From positions 496,001 through 560,000 of the forward strand of contig NZ_JBHUEM010000003.1 of assembly GCF_042680805.1 (NCBI RefSeq): 64,000 nt of DNA, given 5' to 3'. Made by a program: the position numbers and the translations under genes. Below the pieces are notes generated by a model. It saw nothing but the letters and a program-made list of their open reading frames with translations, searched no databases and was not told the origin of the DNA. Below are positions 18,571 to 27,882 of the stretch, in pieces (position 1 is the stretch's first letter; the number at the start of each line of letters is the position of its first letter). The stretch is from Bacillus_CJ salitolerans. GTDB taxonomy: Bacteria > Bacillota > Bacilli > Bacillales > SA4.

Positions 18571-18817
18571 GCTAATCCGGGTGCCCCCGCTCTTCGACTA
18601 TCCAGCTCCAGCACCCAGCCAAGATGAAATGGCGACGATTTTTGCCATTTCATCCTACTTGAGGTCAAAATAACCCGTAATGAATACAAGTGAAAAGTCG
18701 CCCTTTTCTTCATTACAGAACATTTGCTCTTCCTTAGGCTAAACGGGGTGCTTGCGCCTATTTTTTCTTTAGAACATTTGCTTGTCAGGGCTAATCCGGG
18801 CTCCACCGCTTTTCTTA
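18571..18817 (+). repeat. Dispersed intergenic repeat, copy B (compound, with hairpin module)
   Basis: The core at 18601-18765 follows the family order: TCCAGCTCCAGCACCCAGCC, then AGGTCAAAATAACCC, then a GTAATGAA/TTCATTAC hairpin, then GAACATTTGCTCT, then AGGCTAAACGGGGTGCTTGCGCC. A central insertion makes a perfect 11-bp hairpin, GATGAAATGGC/GCCATTTCATC (18623-18654). The core is flanked by two shorter pieces starting GCTAATCCGGG (18571 and 18790) that look like decayed ends of further copies. It fills most of the roughly 450-base gap between divergent rqcH and yloB. No promoter for yloB was clear. Confidence 0.8.
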
Positions 18818-18916
18818 AATAGTATAGCATTTTTTACTACTTGTCTGAATATGATTTCCTTAAAGAGAGGACAAACAGAGACAAGATTTTCTTAGAAAAG
18901 GTGTGAGAAGGCTAAG

Positions 18917-21595
18917 ATGAAATGGTATGAGCTTAGAGCGGAGGATGTCAAGGAAAAGGTCAATACTGACTTTAAACATGGACTATCAAAGGACCAAGTA
19001 AGCGAACGATTAGCACAATTTGGGTATAACGAACTTCAAGAAGCCGAAAAACCGAACATGTTTTTGCTTTTTCTGGAGCAATTTAAGGACTTTATGGTAT
19101 TAGTTTTACTAGCCGCAACGCTAGTATCAGGATTATTAGGAGAATATATTGATGCGACTGCTATTATTGCGATAGTTATCATTAATGGATTTTTAGGGTT
19201 CTTCCAAGAAAGAAAAGCTGAAAAATCACTCGAAGCTCTTAAAGAACTTTCAGCGCCGCAAGTAATGGTCTTACGTGATTCCAACTGGATAAAGGTTTCC
19301 TCCAAGGAGCTTGTAGTAGGGGATGTTGTTAAGTTCTCAAGTGGAGACCGGATTAGTGCTGATGTTCGTCTCATTCAAACCAATAGCTTAGAAATTGAAG
19401 AGTCAGCCTTAACAGGCGAATCCCTACCAGTTCAAAAGAAAGTTGAGCCCATTATGGGCGATAAAGTAGGAATTGGCGATCAGGAGAATATGGCTTTCAT
19501 GGGTACAATGGTGACAAGAGGATCAGGTGTTGGTGTAGTTGTTGGAACTGGAATGAAAACGGCTATGGGGCAAATTGCAGATCTTCTTCAATCAGCAGAA
19601 ACAATGGTTACCCCTCTGCAAAGAAAGCTAGAACAATTAGGGAAAATACTCATTACTGTTGCTTTATTACTAACTTTTTTAGTTGTTTTATTAGGAGTCA
19701 TTCAAGGCCATGACCTATATAGTATGTTTTTGGCTGGTGTTTCCCTAGCAGTTGCTGCAATTCCAGAAGGTCTGCCTGCCATTGTTACAGTAGCTTTATC
19801 ACTTGGTGTTCAAAGGATGATTAAAAATAACGCGATTGTTAGAAAGCTACCAGCTGTTGAAACACTTGGATGTGCCTCTGTAATTTGTTCGGATAAGACA
19901 GGTACGATGACACAAAACAAAATGACAGTCACGCACCTATGGTCTGGTGGAAAGACTTGGAACGTAACGGGTACAGGATATAATCCTGTAGGTGGTTTCT
20001 TTGCTGGAAATCAAGAAATTCATCCATCAAATGTAAAGTCGATTGGCCAGCTTTTAACCTTTGGTTTACTTTGCAATAACGCTACAATAAACAAGAAAAA
20101 AAAGGAGTATGTTCTTGACGGAGATCCTACCGAAGGGGCACTAGTAGTCTCGGCTTGGAAGGCAGATATTACAAGGGACTTACTTAACAATCAGTTTATT
20201 ATTGAAAAAGAATTCCCTTTTGATTCAAGTCGCAAAATGATGTCGGTGATCGTAAGAGATTCAAATGGAAAGCGATTTGTCGTCACTAAGGGAGCACCAG
20301 ATGTTCTGATTAAAAACAGCGAGTCTATATTATGGGATGAGAAGCAACAATTTTTATCAGATCGTTTGAAAGGGGAAGTCGAAAAAGCGATTGAGAATTT
20401 AGGTGGTCAAGCTTTACGTACGATTGCAGTTGCTTTTAAGCCATTAGGTCCAACTCAATCAGTCTACAATGAAATTGAGGCAGAAACGAATCTTATCTTT
20501 ATAGGCCTGCAAGGTATGATAGATCCGCCAAGGGACGAGGTTAAGCAAGCTGTACAAGAGTGTAAGGAAGCAGGGATTCGTACAGTAATGATTACAGGTG
20601 ACCATATTGTAACTGCCACTGCAATTGCAAGGCAGCTAGGAATCCTGCCGGAAGGCGGTAAAGTTGTTCAAGGAACAGAGCTCTCCGATATGACAGTAGA
20701 AGAGCTCGAAGAGATCGTAGAAGATGTGTATGTTTTCGCACGAGTATCACCAGAACATAAATTGAAAATCGTAAAAGCTCTTCAAAAGAACGGGCATATT
20801 GTCGCCATGACTGGGGATGGTGTAAACGATGCACCTGCCATAAAAGCATCTGATATTGGTATTGCGATGGGGATTACAGGGACGGATGTAGCTAAGGAAG
20901 CTTCTTCACTAGTCCTATTAGATGATAACTTTGCGACGATAAAAGCAGCAATTAAAGAAGGAAGAAATATATATGAAAATATAAGAAAGTTTATCAGATA
21001 TCTGTTAGCATCCAATGTTGGAGAAATATTAGTTATGCTATTTGCCATGCTATTAGCTCTCCCGCTCCCTTTAGTCCCTATTCAAATACTATGGGTTAAT
21101 CTTGTTACTGATGGTCTCCCAGCTATGGCTCTTGGATTAGACCAAGCTGAAGGTGATGTTATGAGAAGAGCCCCAAGAAATCCAAGGGAGGGAGTTTTTG
21201 CTAGAGGGCTCGCATGGAAGATTATTAGTCGCGGTTTCTTAATAGGGGGTGTAACTCTAGCAGCATTTATGATTGTCTATTACAGGGATCCAAATAACTT
21301 AATGTATGCACAGACGATAGCCTTTGCAACACTCGTAATGGCACAATTGATACACGTATTTGATTGTAGAAGTGATCGATCAGTATACCACCGAAATCCG
21401 TTTGAAAATAAATATCTTGTGTTTGCAGTTCTTTCATCGATCTTATTAATGTTAGTAGTTATTTACTATCCACCACTACAGCCAATCTTCCACACAACTG
21501 CGATTACACTAAGAGATTGGCTATTAATACTAGGTCTTTCTGCTGTACCTACATTCCTACTTGCAGGATCACTTTTAACAAAGAAAAAGGCATAG
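18917..21595 (+). CDS. yloB: P-type calcium-transporting ATPase
   Basis: An 892-residue P2A-type cation pump. The N-terminal cation-transporter domain (residues 3-70) precedes an actuator domain with the TGES motif (LTGESLPVQ). Transmembrane helix 4 carries the ion-binding motif AAIPEGLPAI. The phosphorylation site is CSDKTGTMTQNKM, the hinge is MTGDGVNDAPAIK, and the membrane domain has NLVTDGLPAMALG. This combination is that of SERCA-like Ca2+ pumps, and B. subtilis YloB is a sporulation-associated Ca2+-ATPase at this locus. A terminator follows. Confidence 0.93.
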   Translation: MKWYELRAEDVKEKVNTDFKHGLSKDQVSERLAQFGYNELQEAEKPNMFLLFLEQFKDFMVLVLLAATLVSGLLGEYIDATAIIAIVIINGFLGFFQERKAEKSLEALKELSAPQVMVLRDSNWIKVSSKELVVGDVVKFSSGDRISADVRLIQTNSLEIEESALTGESLPVQKKVEPIMGDKVGIGDQENMAFMGTMVTRGSGVGVVVGTGMKTAMGQIADLLQSAETMVTPLQRKLEQLGKILITVALLLTFLVVLLGVIQGHDLYSMFLAGVSLAVAAIPEGLPAIVTVALSLGVQRMIKNNAIVRKLPAVETLGCASVICSDKTGTMTQNKMTVTHLWSGGKTWNVTGTGYNPVGGFFAGNQEIHPSNVKSIGQLLTFGLLCNNATINKKKKEYVLDGDPTEGALVVSAWKADITRDLLNNQFIIEKEFPFDSSRKMMSVIVRDSNGKRFVVTKGAPDVLIKNSESILWDEKQQFLSDRLKGEVEKAIENLGGQALRTIAVAFKPLGPTQSVYNEIEAETNLIFIGLQGMIDPPRDEVKQAVQECKEAGIRTVMITGDHIVTATAIARQLGILPEGGKVVQGTELSDMTVEELEEIVEDVYVFARVSPEHKLKIVKALQKNGHIVAMTGDGVNDAPAIKASDIGIAMGITGTDVAKEASSLVLLDDNFATIKAAIKEGRNIYENIRKFIRYLLASNVGEILVMLFAMLLALPLPLVPIQILWVNLVTDGLPAMALGLDQAEGDVMRRAPRNPREGVFARGLAWKIISRGFLIGGVTLAAFMIVYYRDPNNLMYAQTIAFATLVMAQLIHVFDCRSDRSVYHRNPFENKYLVFAVLSSILLMLVVIYYPPLQPIFHTTAITLRDWLLILGLSAVPTFLLAGSLLTKKKA

Positions 21596-21610
21596 AATAG
21601 CTTGGAAAGG

Positions 21611-21641
21611 GCAATAGATAAAAATCTATTGTCTTTTTTTG
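21611..21641 (+). terminator. Terminator after yloB
   Basis: GCAATAGAT and ATCTATTG(T)C pair with one bulge around AAAA, followed by a run of eight Ts. It lies 15 bases after the stop. Confidence 0.85.
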
Positions 21642-21646
21642 TTTTA

Positions 21647-21760
21647 GGAAACGATAAACGCTCTTCACTTGTGAATAACTGAGTATGTGCGTACTAATCC
21701 TTCTCCAGTGCCCAGCCCCTCGAAATCAAATGCTCTGCCTGAGGCTAAACGGGGTTCATA
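21647..21760 (+). repeat. Dispersed intergenic repeat, copy C (short)
   Basis: It has the 5' extension shared with copies E and G (AGGAAACGATAAACGCTC, then ACTTGTGAATAACTGAG), followed by GTACTAATCCTTCTCCAGTGCC. It then skips most of the centre and ends with TGCTCTGCCTGAGGCTAAACGGGG. This is the most degraded copy. Confidence 0.7.
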
Positions 21761-21867
21761 AAAATGTTGTTCTAAATTTTTTGAAAATTATTGATAACCT
21801 GCTTTTCACTATCGAATTCTTGAAATAGGTGGTAAAATATATTGACTAGGAGTTAGGATGTGATAAT

Positions 21868-22746
21868 ATGCTAGCTAGTATGACTGGTTACGGACGGGTA
21901 CAGAAACAATACGATAGCTTTTCTATTACAGTTGAAATGAAATCTGTCAACCACCGTTTTTGCGAGGTCAATATCCGTCTCCCAAGACAATTGATGATGC
22001 TTGAGGAAAAAATAAAGAAGACGGTATTACGTAACATTAACCGAGGACGGGTTGAGGTTTTTATTACTATTGAAGGAAATACCCTTTCAAATAAAACTTT
22101 TCAAGTAGATTGGGAACTACTTAAACAATATCATTCTGTTTTACATAATATGAAGCAAGTTTTTGAATTAAAGGATGAAATCACCTTAAATCTATTACTT
22201 AATCGAGCGGAAATCGTGGAAGTTATTGAAACAGATACTGAAAATCTAGAATTGGAACATGCTGTTATAGAGACTGTGCAACAAGCGACTATGCAGTTAA
22301 GAGAAATGAGATTGAATGAAGGAAAAGAGCTTTACAAAGATTTAAAGATTAATCTTGGCTTAATTGAAGAGTGTACAGAAATTGTTTCAAACTATGCACC
22401 TCTTGTTGTAGAACAATATCGAGAAAAGCTTATGAAAAGAGTAGCCGAATTTACAGAAGGATCCATAGATCAATCTAGGGTCCTAACAGAGGTAGCTTTA
22501 TTTGCTGATAAAGCTGATATAAATGAAGAAATAACAAGAATTAAGAGTCATCTGTCCCAATTCCATATGACAATCGATGAAAACCAAGAAGTGATAGGGA
22601 GAAAACTCGATTTCCTTGTTCAAGAATTAAATAGAGAAGTGAATACAATTGGCTCAAAAGCAAATGACATACGTATTGCACAGCAAGTTGTTAATATGAA
22701 AACAGGGCTGGAGAAATTAAAAGAACAGGTTCAAAACATTGAATAG
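21868..22746 (+). CDS. yloC: YicC/YloC-family endoribonuclease
   Basis: A 292-residue protein of the YicC family. The N-terminal domain begins MLASMTGYGRVQ, with EMKSVNHRFCEVNIRLPR. The conserved C-terminal domain (DUF1732) contains EEITRIKSHLSQF and GRKLDFLVQELNREVNTIGSKA. Members from E. coli and B. subtilis are reported to cleave RNA; the physiological targets here are not known. It heads the yloC-remA-gmk-rpoZ cluster. Between copy C and its start lies a CodY-like sequence. Confidence 0.92.
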   Translation: MLASMTGYGRVQKQYDSFSITVEMKSVNHRFCEVNIRLPRQLMMLEEKIKKTVLRNINRGRVEVFITIEGNTLSNKTFQVDWELLKQYHSVLHNMKQVFELKDEITLNLLLNRAEIVEVIETDTENLELEHAVIETVQQATMQLREMRLNEGKELYKDLKINLGLIEECTEIVSNYAPLVVEQYREKLMKRVAEFTEGSIDQSRVLTEVALFADKADINEEITRIKSHLSQFHMTIDENQEVIGRKLDFLVQELNREVNTIGSKANDIRIAQQVVNMKTGLEKLKEQVQNIE

Positions 22747-22807
22747 AAGGCTTATAATCCTTGATTAACAGGGTAAGAATAGATTTGTGACAATATAGGA
22801 GGATATA

Positions 22808-23071
22808 ATGAGTATAAAGCTAATAAATATAGGATTTGGAAATATCGTTTCAGCAAATAGAATTATAGCAATTGTAAGTCCTGAATCTGCTCCTATTAAA
22901 CGAACCATACAAGAAGCACGTGACAGAGGAATGCTAATTGATGCTACATATGGAAGACGTACGAGGGCTGTCATTATAACAGACAGCGGTCATACAATAT
23001 TATCAGCAGTTCAGCCAGAAACAGTAGCACAGCGCTTTATAAATAAAGAAGATTTAACGGATGAAGGGTAG
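22808..23071 (+). CDS. remA: Biofilm matrix gene regulator RemA
   Basis: An 87-residue DNA-binding protein (DUF370). In B. subtilis RemA activates extracellular matrix operons and osmoprotection genes, and it forms ring-like oligomers. Arginines reported to matter for DNA binding are visible at R18 (SANR) and R50-R51 (TYGRRTR). The start is preceded by TAGGAGG. It lies between yloC and gmk, as in B. subtilis (ylzA). Confidence 0.94.
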   Translation: MSIKLINIGFGNIVSANRIIAIVSPESAPIKRTIQEARDRGMLIDATYGRRTRAVIITDSGHTILSAVQPETVAQRFINKEDLTDEG

Positions 23072-23084
23072 GTTTTAAAAACTC

Positions 23085-23708
23085 ATGAGTGAGAGAGGGT
23101 TACTAATCGTACTGTCAGGTCCTTCTGGTGTAGGGAAAGGTACAGTAAGGAAAGAAATATTTAGCGATGAAAATACAAATCTTCAATACTCAATTTCCAT
23201 GACAACAAGAAGCCCTCGAGAGGGAGAAATCGATGGTGTTGATTATTTCTTTAAATCACGGTCAGAATTTGAGAAGCTTATTGAAGAAAATAAGTTACTT
23301 GAATGGGCCGAATATGTAGGTAACTATTACGGTACACCTATTGAATATGTAGAAGAGACATTACAAAGTGGAAAGGACGTAATGCTAGAGATAGAGGTTC
23401 AGGGAGCTCTTAAAGTTCGCAATGCCTTTCCTGAAGGTCTGTTTATCTTTTTAGCTCCACCTAGCTTAAGCGAATTGAAAAATCGTATCCAAACGAGGGG
23501 AACTGAAACAGAGGAGCTTATAAATAATCGTATGACAGTCGCAAAGGAAGAAATTGAAATGATGGATGCTTACGATTATGTAGTAGAAAACGATAAAGTG
23601 GAGCTTGCCTGTGAAAGAATTAAGGCAATCGTCGTTGCCGAGCATTGTCGTCGTGAAAGAGTTGCGCCCAGATATAAAAAAATGTTGGAGGTTGATGAAA
23701 GATGTTAA
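23085..23708 (+). CDS. gmk: Guanylate kinase
   Basis: A 207-residue kinase that phosphorylates GMP to GDP. The P-loop is LSGPSGVGKGTVRK. The GMP-binding region contains SMTTRSPREGEIDGVDYFF, and EYVGNYYGTP follows. The length matches the family. The coding sequence overlaps rpoZ by seven bases, suggesting coupled translation. In Firmicutes this enzyme is a target of (p)ppGpp inhibition; that is family knowledge, not visible here. Confidence 0.96.
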   Translation: MSERGLLIVLSGPSGVGKGTVRKEIFSDENTNLQYSISMTTRSPREGEIDGVDYFFKSRSEFEKLIEENKLLEWAEYVGNYYGTPIEYVEETLQSGKDVMLEIEVQGALKVRNAFPEGLFIFLAPPSLSELKNRIQTRGTETEELINNRMTVAKEEIEMMDAYDYVVENDKVELACERIKAIVVAEHCRRERVAPRYKKMLEVDERC

Positions 23709-23929
23709 ATCCGTCTATTGATGCATTAATGAAGAAAGTAGATTCTAAATACAAATTGGTGACCGTTGCAGCTAAACGAGCTAGAGCATTACAAGATAAG
23801 CAAGGTCTATTAATTTCCAAGCCTGTATCACACAAATTTGTTGGAAAAGCGTTAGAAGAAATTGATGCTGGCGTATTAGTTGTACAAGATGTAATCGGAC
23901 CATTAACTGTTGATGAACAAGATCAATAA
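23702..23929 (+). CDS. rpoZ: DNA-directed RNA polymerase omega subunit
   Basis: A 75-residue small subunit that helps RNA polymerase assembly. It starts MLNPSIDALMKKVDSKYKLVTVAAKRARAL, followed by the conserved SKPVSHKFVGKALEEI. It overlaps the end of gmk and is followed by a terminator, so it closes the yloC-rpoZ operon. Confidence 0.94.
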   Translation: MLNPSIDALMKKVDSKYKLVTVAAKRARALQDKQGLLISKPVSHKFVGKALEEIDAGVLVVQDVIGPLTVDEQDQ

Positions 23930-23978
23930 TCTGTTGAGTAATCAACATTTCATATTACTAACGATGAATAGTAAAAAG

Positions 23979-24008
23979 TAACAACCTATTTTAGGTTGTT
24001 ATTTTTTT
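23979..24008 (+). terminator. Terminator after rpoZ
   Basis: TAACAACCT and AGGTTGTTA form a perfect 9-bp stem around ATTTT, followed by seven Ts. Confidence 0.93.
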
Positions 24009-24036
24009 AAATGCTATCTTATTATATTTTCATTTG

Positions 24037-24193
24037 TAATCCGGCTCAGCACCTAGCCAAGATGAAATTATGACACTCTTTCTAATTTCATCCTACTTTA
24101 GGTAAAAAACGTTAGAGTAAAAGGAAGAGCGCCCTTTTTTCGATTAGAGGAACATTTGCTCTGGATGAGGCTAACGGTGCCCCGAGCCTTTTG
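24037..24193 (+). repeat. Dispersed intergenic repeat, copy D (with hairpin module)
   Basis: It starts GTAATCCGGCTCAGCACCTAGCC, the 5' consensus of the family. It has a central hairpin GATGAAATTA/TAATTTCATC (24061-24092) at the place where copy B has GATGAAATGGC/GCCATTTCATC. It ends with GGAACATTTGCTCT and GAGGCTAACGGTGCCCCGAGCC. It lies between the rpoZ terminator and coaBC. Confidence 0.8.
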
Positions 24194-24217
24194 TTCAAAT
24201 GGGGGAGGAATTTTTCG

Positions 24218-25417
24218 ATGCAAAAAAATATTTTACTATGTATTAGTGGCGGTATTGCAGTCTATAAGGCAGCATCGCTGACAAGTAAATTAGTACAAGC
24301 AGGCTTTCATGTGAAAGTCATCATGACTGAATCAGCTTGTCAGTTTGTTACCCCACTAACGTTCCAAGCATTATCTAGAAATCCAGTATATACCGACATT
24401 TTTGATGAAAAGGATCCGAGTGTGATTGCACATATTAATTTAGCAGATTGGGCCGATCTCGTTATAGTTGCACCAGCAACTGCAAACTCGATCGGAAAAT
24501 TAGCGAATGGAATAGCTGATGATATGTTAACAACAACGCTGTTAGCAACAAGAGCTCCCGTTTGGATTGCGCCAGCTATGAATGTACATATGTATGACCA
24601 TCCTGCGGTAAAACGAAATATTGAGAGACTATATCAAGATGGATATCGCTTTATTGAACCTTCTGAAGGATACTTAGCTTGTGGTTATGTAGGGAAAGGA
24701 AGGTTAGAAGAACCTGAAAATATTACACAGCTAGTTGAGGATCACTTCACGCTGAACCAGAACCTGCTTCAAGGAATGTCGCTACTTGTAACTGCTGGAC
24801 CTACAAGAGAAAAAATTGATCCTGTAAGATTCTTTTCTAACCTTTCATCAGGAAAAATGGGGTTTGCTATAGCAGAACAAGCAGCAAAACTAGGTGCAAA
24901 AGTGACGTTAGTTACTGGCCCATCTCATTTAATAGATCCAGTAAATGTAAAAGTGATCAGAATAGAGTCGGCAAGTGACATGTATGATCATGTTATGGAG
25001 CAGTTTCCTTTAAACGATATAGTGATAAAATCAGCTGCTGTTGCTGATTATAAGCCCGCTATTACCTATAACGAAAAAATGAAAAAACAAGATGGAGTCC
25101 TAACGATTGAATTCGAAAGAACAATTGATATCCTAAAAACTTTAGGAACGATGAAAGGAGACAAAGTATTAGTTGGATTTGCTGCTGAGACGGGTCGTAT
25201 AGAAGAGTACGCGAAGAAAAAACTACTTTCTAAAAACCTTGATATGGTTGTTGCTAACAATGTAAACGAAAAAGGTGCTGGTTTTCAAGGAGATACGAAC
25301 ATCGTTTCATTTTTCATGAAAAATGGGGTAGTAAAACATCTTCCAATGATGGATAAAAAAGATGTTGCCTTAGAACTGTTAAATGAAGTGTTTGCAATAT
25401 GGAGCGAGAAAAAATGA
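24218..25417 (+). CDS. coaBC: Bifunctional phosphopantothenoylcysteine decarboxylase / phosphopantothenate--cysteine ligase
   Basis: A 399-residue flavoprotein that carries out two steps of coenzyme A synthesis. The N-terminal decarboxylase domain has LCISGGIAVYKAASL and the PAMNVHMYDHPAV motif, and a conserved cysteine lies in YLACGYVGKGRL. The C-terminal ligase domain begins LLVTAGPTREKIDPVRFFSN and contains KSAAVADYKP. ATG 24218 is used since GGGGGAGG is well placed; a TTG at 24191 lies within the repeat. Its stop overlaps the priA start. Confidence 0.95.
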   Translation: MQKNILLCISGGIAVYKAASLTSKLVQAGFHVKVIMTESACQFVTPLTFQALSRNPVYTDIFDEKDPSVIAHINLADWADLVIVAPATANSIGKLANGIADDMLTTTLLATRAPVWIAPAMNVHMYDHPAVKRNIERLYQDGYRFIEPSEGYLACGYVGKGRLEEPENITQLVEDHFTLNQNLLQGMSLLVTAGPTREKIDPVRFFSNLSSGKMGFAIAEQAAKLGAKVTLVTGPSHLIDPVNVKVIRIESASDMYDHVMEQFPLNDIVIKSAAVADYKPAITYNEKMKKQDGVLTIEFERTIDILKTLGTMKGDKVLVGFAAETGRIEEYAKKKLLSKNLDMVVANNVNEKGAGFQGDTNIVSFFMKNGVVKHLPMMDKKDVALELLNEVFAIWSEKK

Positions 25418-27831
25418 AGATTGCTAAGGTCATTCTGGATGTTCAGGCTATTCAATTAGATCGTCCATTTGATTATTTAGTCCCTGAAGAACTAGTCGAT
25501 ATTATACAGCCCGGAATAAGAGTAATTGTTCCATTTGGTCCTAGGAGTGTACAAGGTTTTGTCATTGACATAGGTGAAAACACAGACATAAAAAAACTGA
25601 AGCAGATTACTAAAATATTGGATGTAGAACCTATTTTAAATAAAGAACTGTTAGAGCTTGGAACATGGCTTTCAAATCAGACGCTTTGCATGCAAATATC
25701 GTCTTATCAGGCAATGCTTCCTGTTGCTTTAAAAGCAAAATATGAGAAAGAGATTGTACTCACTGAATCTTGTAATCTTGATGACTTACATTCAAATTTA
25801 AAAGGCTTACTCTCATCTAAACACACGATAAACTGGACAGAGGTTGAGGAAAAGCCAGAGATATTTAAATTGGTAAAGCAAGAAATCCAAAGAGGAAATG
25901 TTGAAGTGCAATATCTCGTGAAAAATCGAGCCAATAAAAAAACACATAAGGTGCTAACGTTGGAAAAGAGTGTAGAGGACATACTCCAAATTATTAATAC
26001 GTTTCCACAGCAAGCTGCGAAACAAAAAGAAGTTCTTGAATTTTTTATTGAAAAAAATCTCGATTCTTATCCTCGATTATCTTTAATGCAGGAGCTGTCT
26101 ATTACAGATTCACCTCTAAAAGGATTGATTAAGAAAAATCTGTTAAAAGAACGAGAAGTTGAAATATATCGAGACCCACATGCCCAAAAGCGATTCAAGA
26201 AAACTACCCCCTTACCGTTAACAGTTGAGCAACAATCTGCTATCATGCCGATTCTTCAATCCATTGAAGAAAGTAAACATCAGTCTTATTTACTATTTGG
26301 TGTAACTGGTAGTGGAAAAACAGAGGTTTACTTACAATCTATTGAAGAGGTTTTGAAGAGAGGTAAACAAGCGATCGTGCTTGTTCCTGAGATATCATTA
26401 ACTCCTCAAATGGTAGAACGCTTTAAAGGCAGGTTTGGATCAAGTGTTGCCGTATTACATAGTGGTCTATCAGTTGGTGAAAAATATGATGAGTGGCGAA
26501 AAATTCATCGAAAAGAGGTGAATGTTGTAGTTGGGGCAAGATCGGCTGTCTTTGCACCATTTGATAATTTGGGAATCATCATCATTGATGAGGAGCATGA
26601 AACGAGTTATAAGCAAGAAGAAAACCCCCGTTATCATGCTAGAGATGTTGCCATTTGGCGAGGAAAATACCATCAATGTCCTGTTGTATTAGGTAGCGCA
26701 ACCCCTACACTTGAAACATTTGCTAGATCATCAAAAGGAGTCTATCAACTTCTTACACTTTCAAAGCGAATGCACGATAAAGGTATGCCAGATGTAGAAA
26801 TCATTGATATGAGGGAAGAATTAAGAGAAGGCAATCGCTCAATGTTCTCTAAGCTTCTTTTTGAAAAAATGCAAGATAGACTTGAAAAAGGAGAACAAAC
26901 CGTTCTGTTTTTAAATCGAAGAGGGTACTCAACTTTCATTATGTGTCGCGATTGTGGTTTTGTTGTAAACTGTCATGAATGCGATATTTCTCTTACATAT
27001 CACCGAAATGAGCAAAAGGTCAAATGTCATTATTGCGGACATGAAGAGAAAGTACCTAGCTTATGTCCTTCTTGTAACAGTGAACATATACGTTTTTTTG
27101 GAACAGGCACTCAAAAAGTAGAAGAGGAAATCGGAAAACTGTTGCCCAATGCTCGTATTATTAGAATGGACGTTGATACAACTAGCAGGAAGGGGTCTCA
27201 CGAAAAGTTATTAACAGCATTTGGCGAGGGAAGGGCAGACATTTTATTAGGAACTCAAATGATTGCTAAGGGTTTGGACTTCCCTAAAGTTACATTAGTT
27301 GGTGTACTAACAGCCGATACGATGTTACATTTGCCAGATTTTCGTTCAAGTGAAAAAACATTTCAATTATTAACACAAGTAAGTGGCAGAGCAGGAAGGC
27401 ATGAACTGCCTGGAGAGGTTGTCATTCAAACGTATACACCAGAGCATTATAGTGTGCAATTAGCAAGCGGGCATGATTATATGCAGTTCTATCAAACTGA
27501 AATGGGACTTAGAAAAATTCATCAATATCCACCTTTTTATTTTTTAGCGCTTGTAACAATCTCACATCCAGAAATCACAAAAGTGGTTTCAGTTACTGAA
27601 AAGATATCCAGCTACCTATTGAATCATTTATCGAACAAAGCTATTGTTCTTGGTCCAGTAGCTTCTCCAATACCTCGAATCAAAAATAGATATCGATATC
27701 AGTGCATGATAAAATACAAAGATGAACCTTTGCTAAGGCATTATTTAAAAGAAATCATGAGTCATTATCAAAAAGACATGCAGCAAGAACTACAGATTAC
27801 AATTGATATGAATCCATATATGATGATGTAA
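25414..27831 (+). CDS. priA: Primosomal replication restart helicase PriA
   Basis: An 805-residue superfamily 2 helicase that restarts stalled replication forks. The N-terminal DNA-binding domain starts MKIAKVILDVQ. The Walker A motif is FGVTGSGKTEVYLQ and the DEEH box is IIIDEEHETSYKQEE. A zinc-binding insert has paired cysteines: MCRDCGFVVNCHECD, CHYCGH and CPSC. The ATG at 25414 overlaps the coaBC stop as ATGA. In Bacillus the next gene is normally def; here only 126 bases separate priA from fmt. Confidence 0.96.
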   Translation: MKIAKVILDVQAIQLDRPFDYLVPEELVDIIQPGIRVIVPFGPRSVQGFVIDIGENTDIKKLKQITKILDVEPILNKELLELGTWLSNQTLCMQISSYQAMLPVALKAKYEKEIVLTESCNLDDLHSNLKGLLSSKHTINWTEVEEKPEIFKLVKQEIQRGNVEVQYLVKNRANKKTHKVLTLEKSVEDILQIINTFPQQAAKQKEVLEFFIEKNLDSYPRLSLMQELSITDSPLKGLIKKNLLKEREVEIYRDPHAQKRFKKTTPLPLTVEQQSAIMPILQSIEESKHQSYLLFGVTGSGKTEVYLQSIEEVLKRGKQAIVLVPEISLTPQMVERFKGRFGSSVAVLHSGLSVGEKYDEWRKIHRKEVNVVVGARSAVFAPFDNLGIIIIDEEHETSYKQEENPRYHARDVAIWRGKYHQCPVVLGSATPTLETFARSSKGVYQLLTLSKRMHDKGMPDVEIIDMREELREGNRSMFSKLLFEKMQDRLEKGEQTVLFLNRRGYSTFIMCRDCGFVVNCHECDISLTYHRNEQKVKCHYCGHEEKVPSLCPSCNSEHIRFFGTGTQKVEEEIGKLLPNARIIRMDVDTTSRKGSHEKLLTAFGEGRADILLGTQMIAKGLDFPKVTLVGVLTADTMLHLPDFRSSEKTFQLLTQVSGRAGRHELPGEVVIQTYTPEHYSVQLASGHDYMQFYQTEMGLRKIHQYPPFYFLALVTISHPEITKVVSVTEKISSYLLNHLSNKAIVLGPVASPIPRIKNRYRYQCMIKYKDEPLLRHYLKEIMSHYQKDMQQELQITIDMNPYMMM

Positions 27832-27840
27832 GTATCAATA

Positions 27841-27882
27841 GTCGGGAATTGAAAAACATCTCCCGGCTACTTACATTTTTCT
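27841..27882 (+). terminator. Hairpin between priA and fmt, possible weak terminator
   Basis: GTCGGGA and TCCCGGC pair (one G-U) around a 13-base loop. The following sequence, TACTTACATTTTTCTCT, is only loosely T-rich. It may reduce read-through from priA into fmt. Confidence 0.45.

Noticed and set aside
18450..18830. Minus-strand frame of 126 codons upstream of rqcH
   Set aside because: It reads through copy B of the intergenic repeat and overlaps the rqcH start; composition and lack of a ribosome binding site argue against coding.
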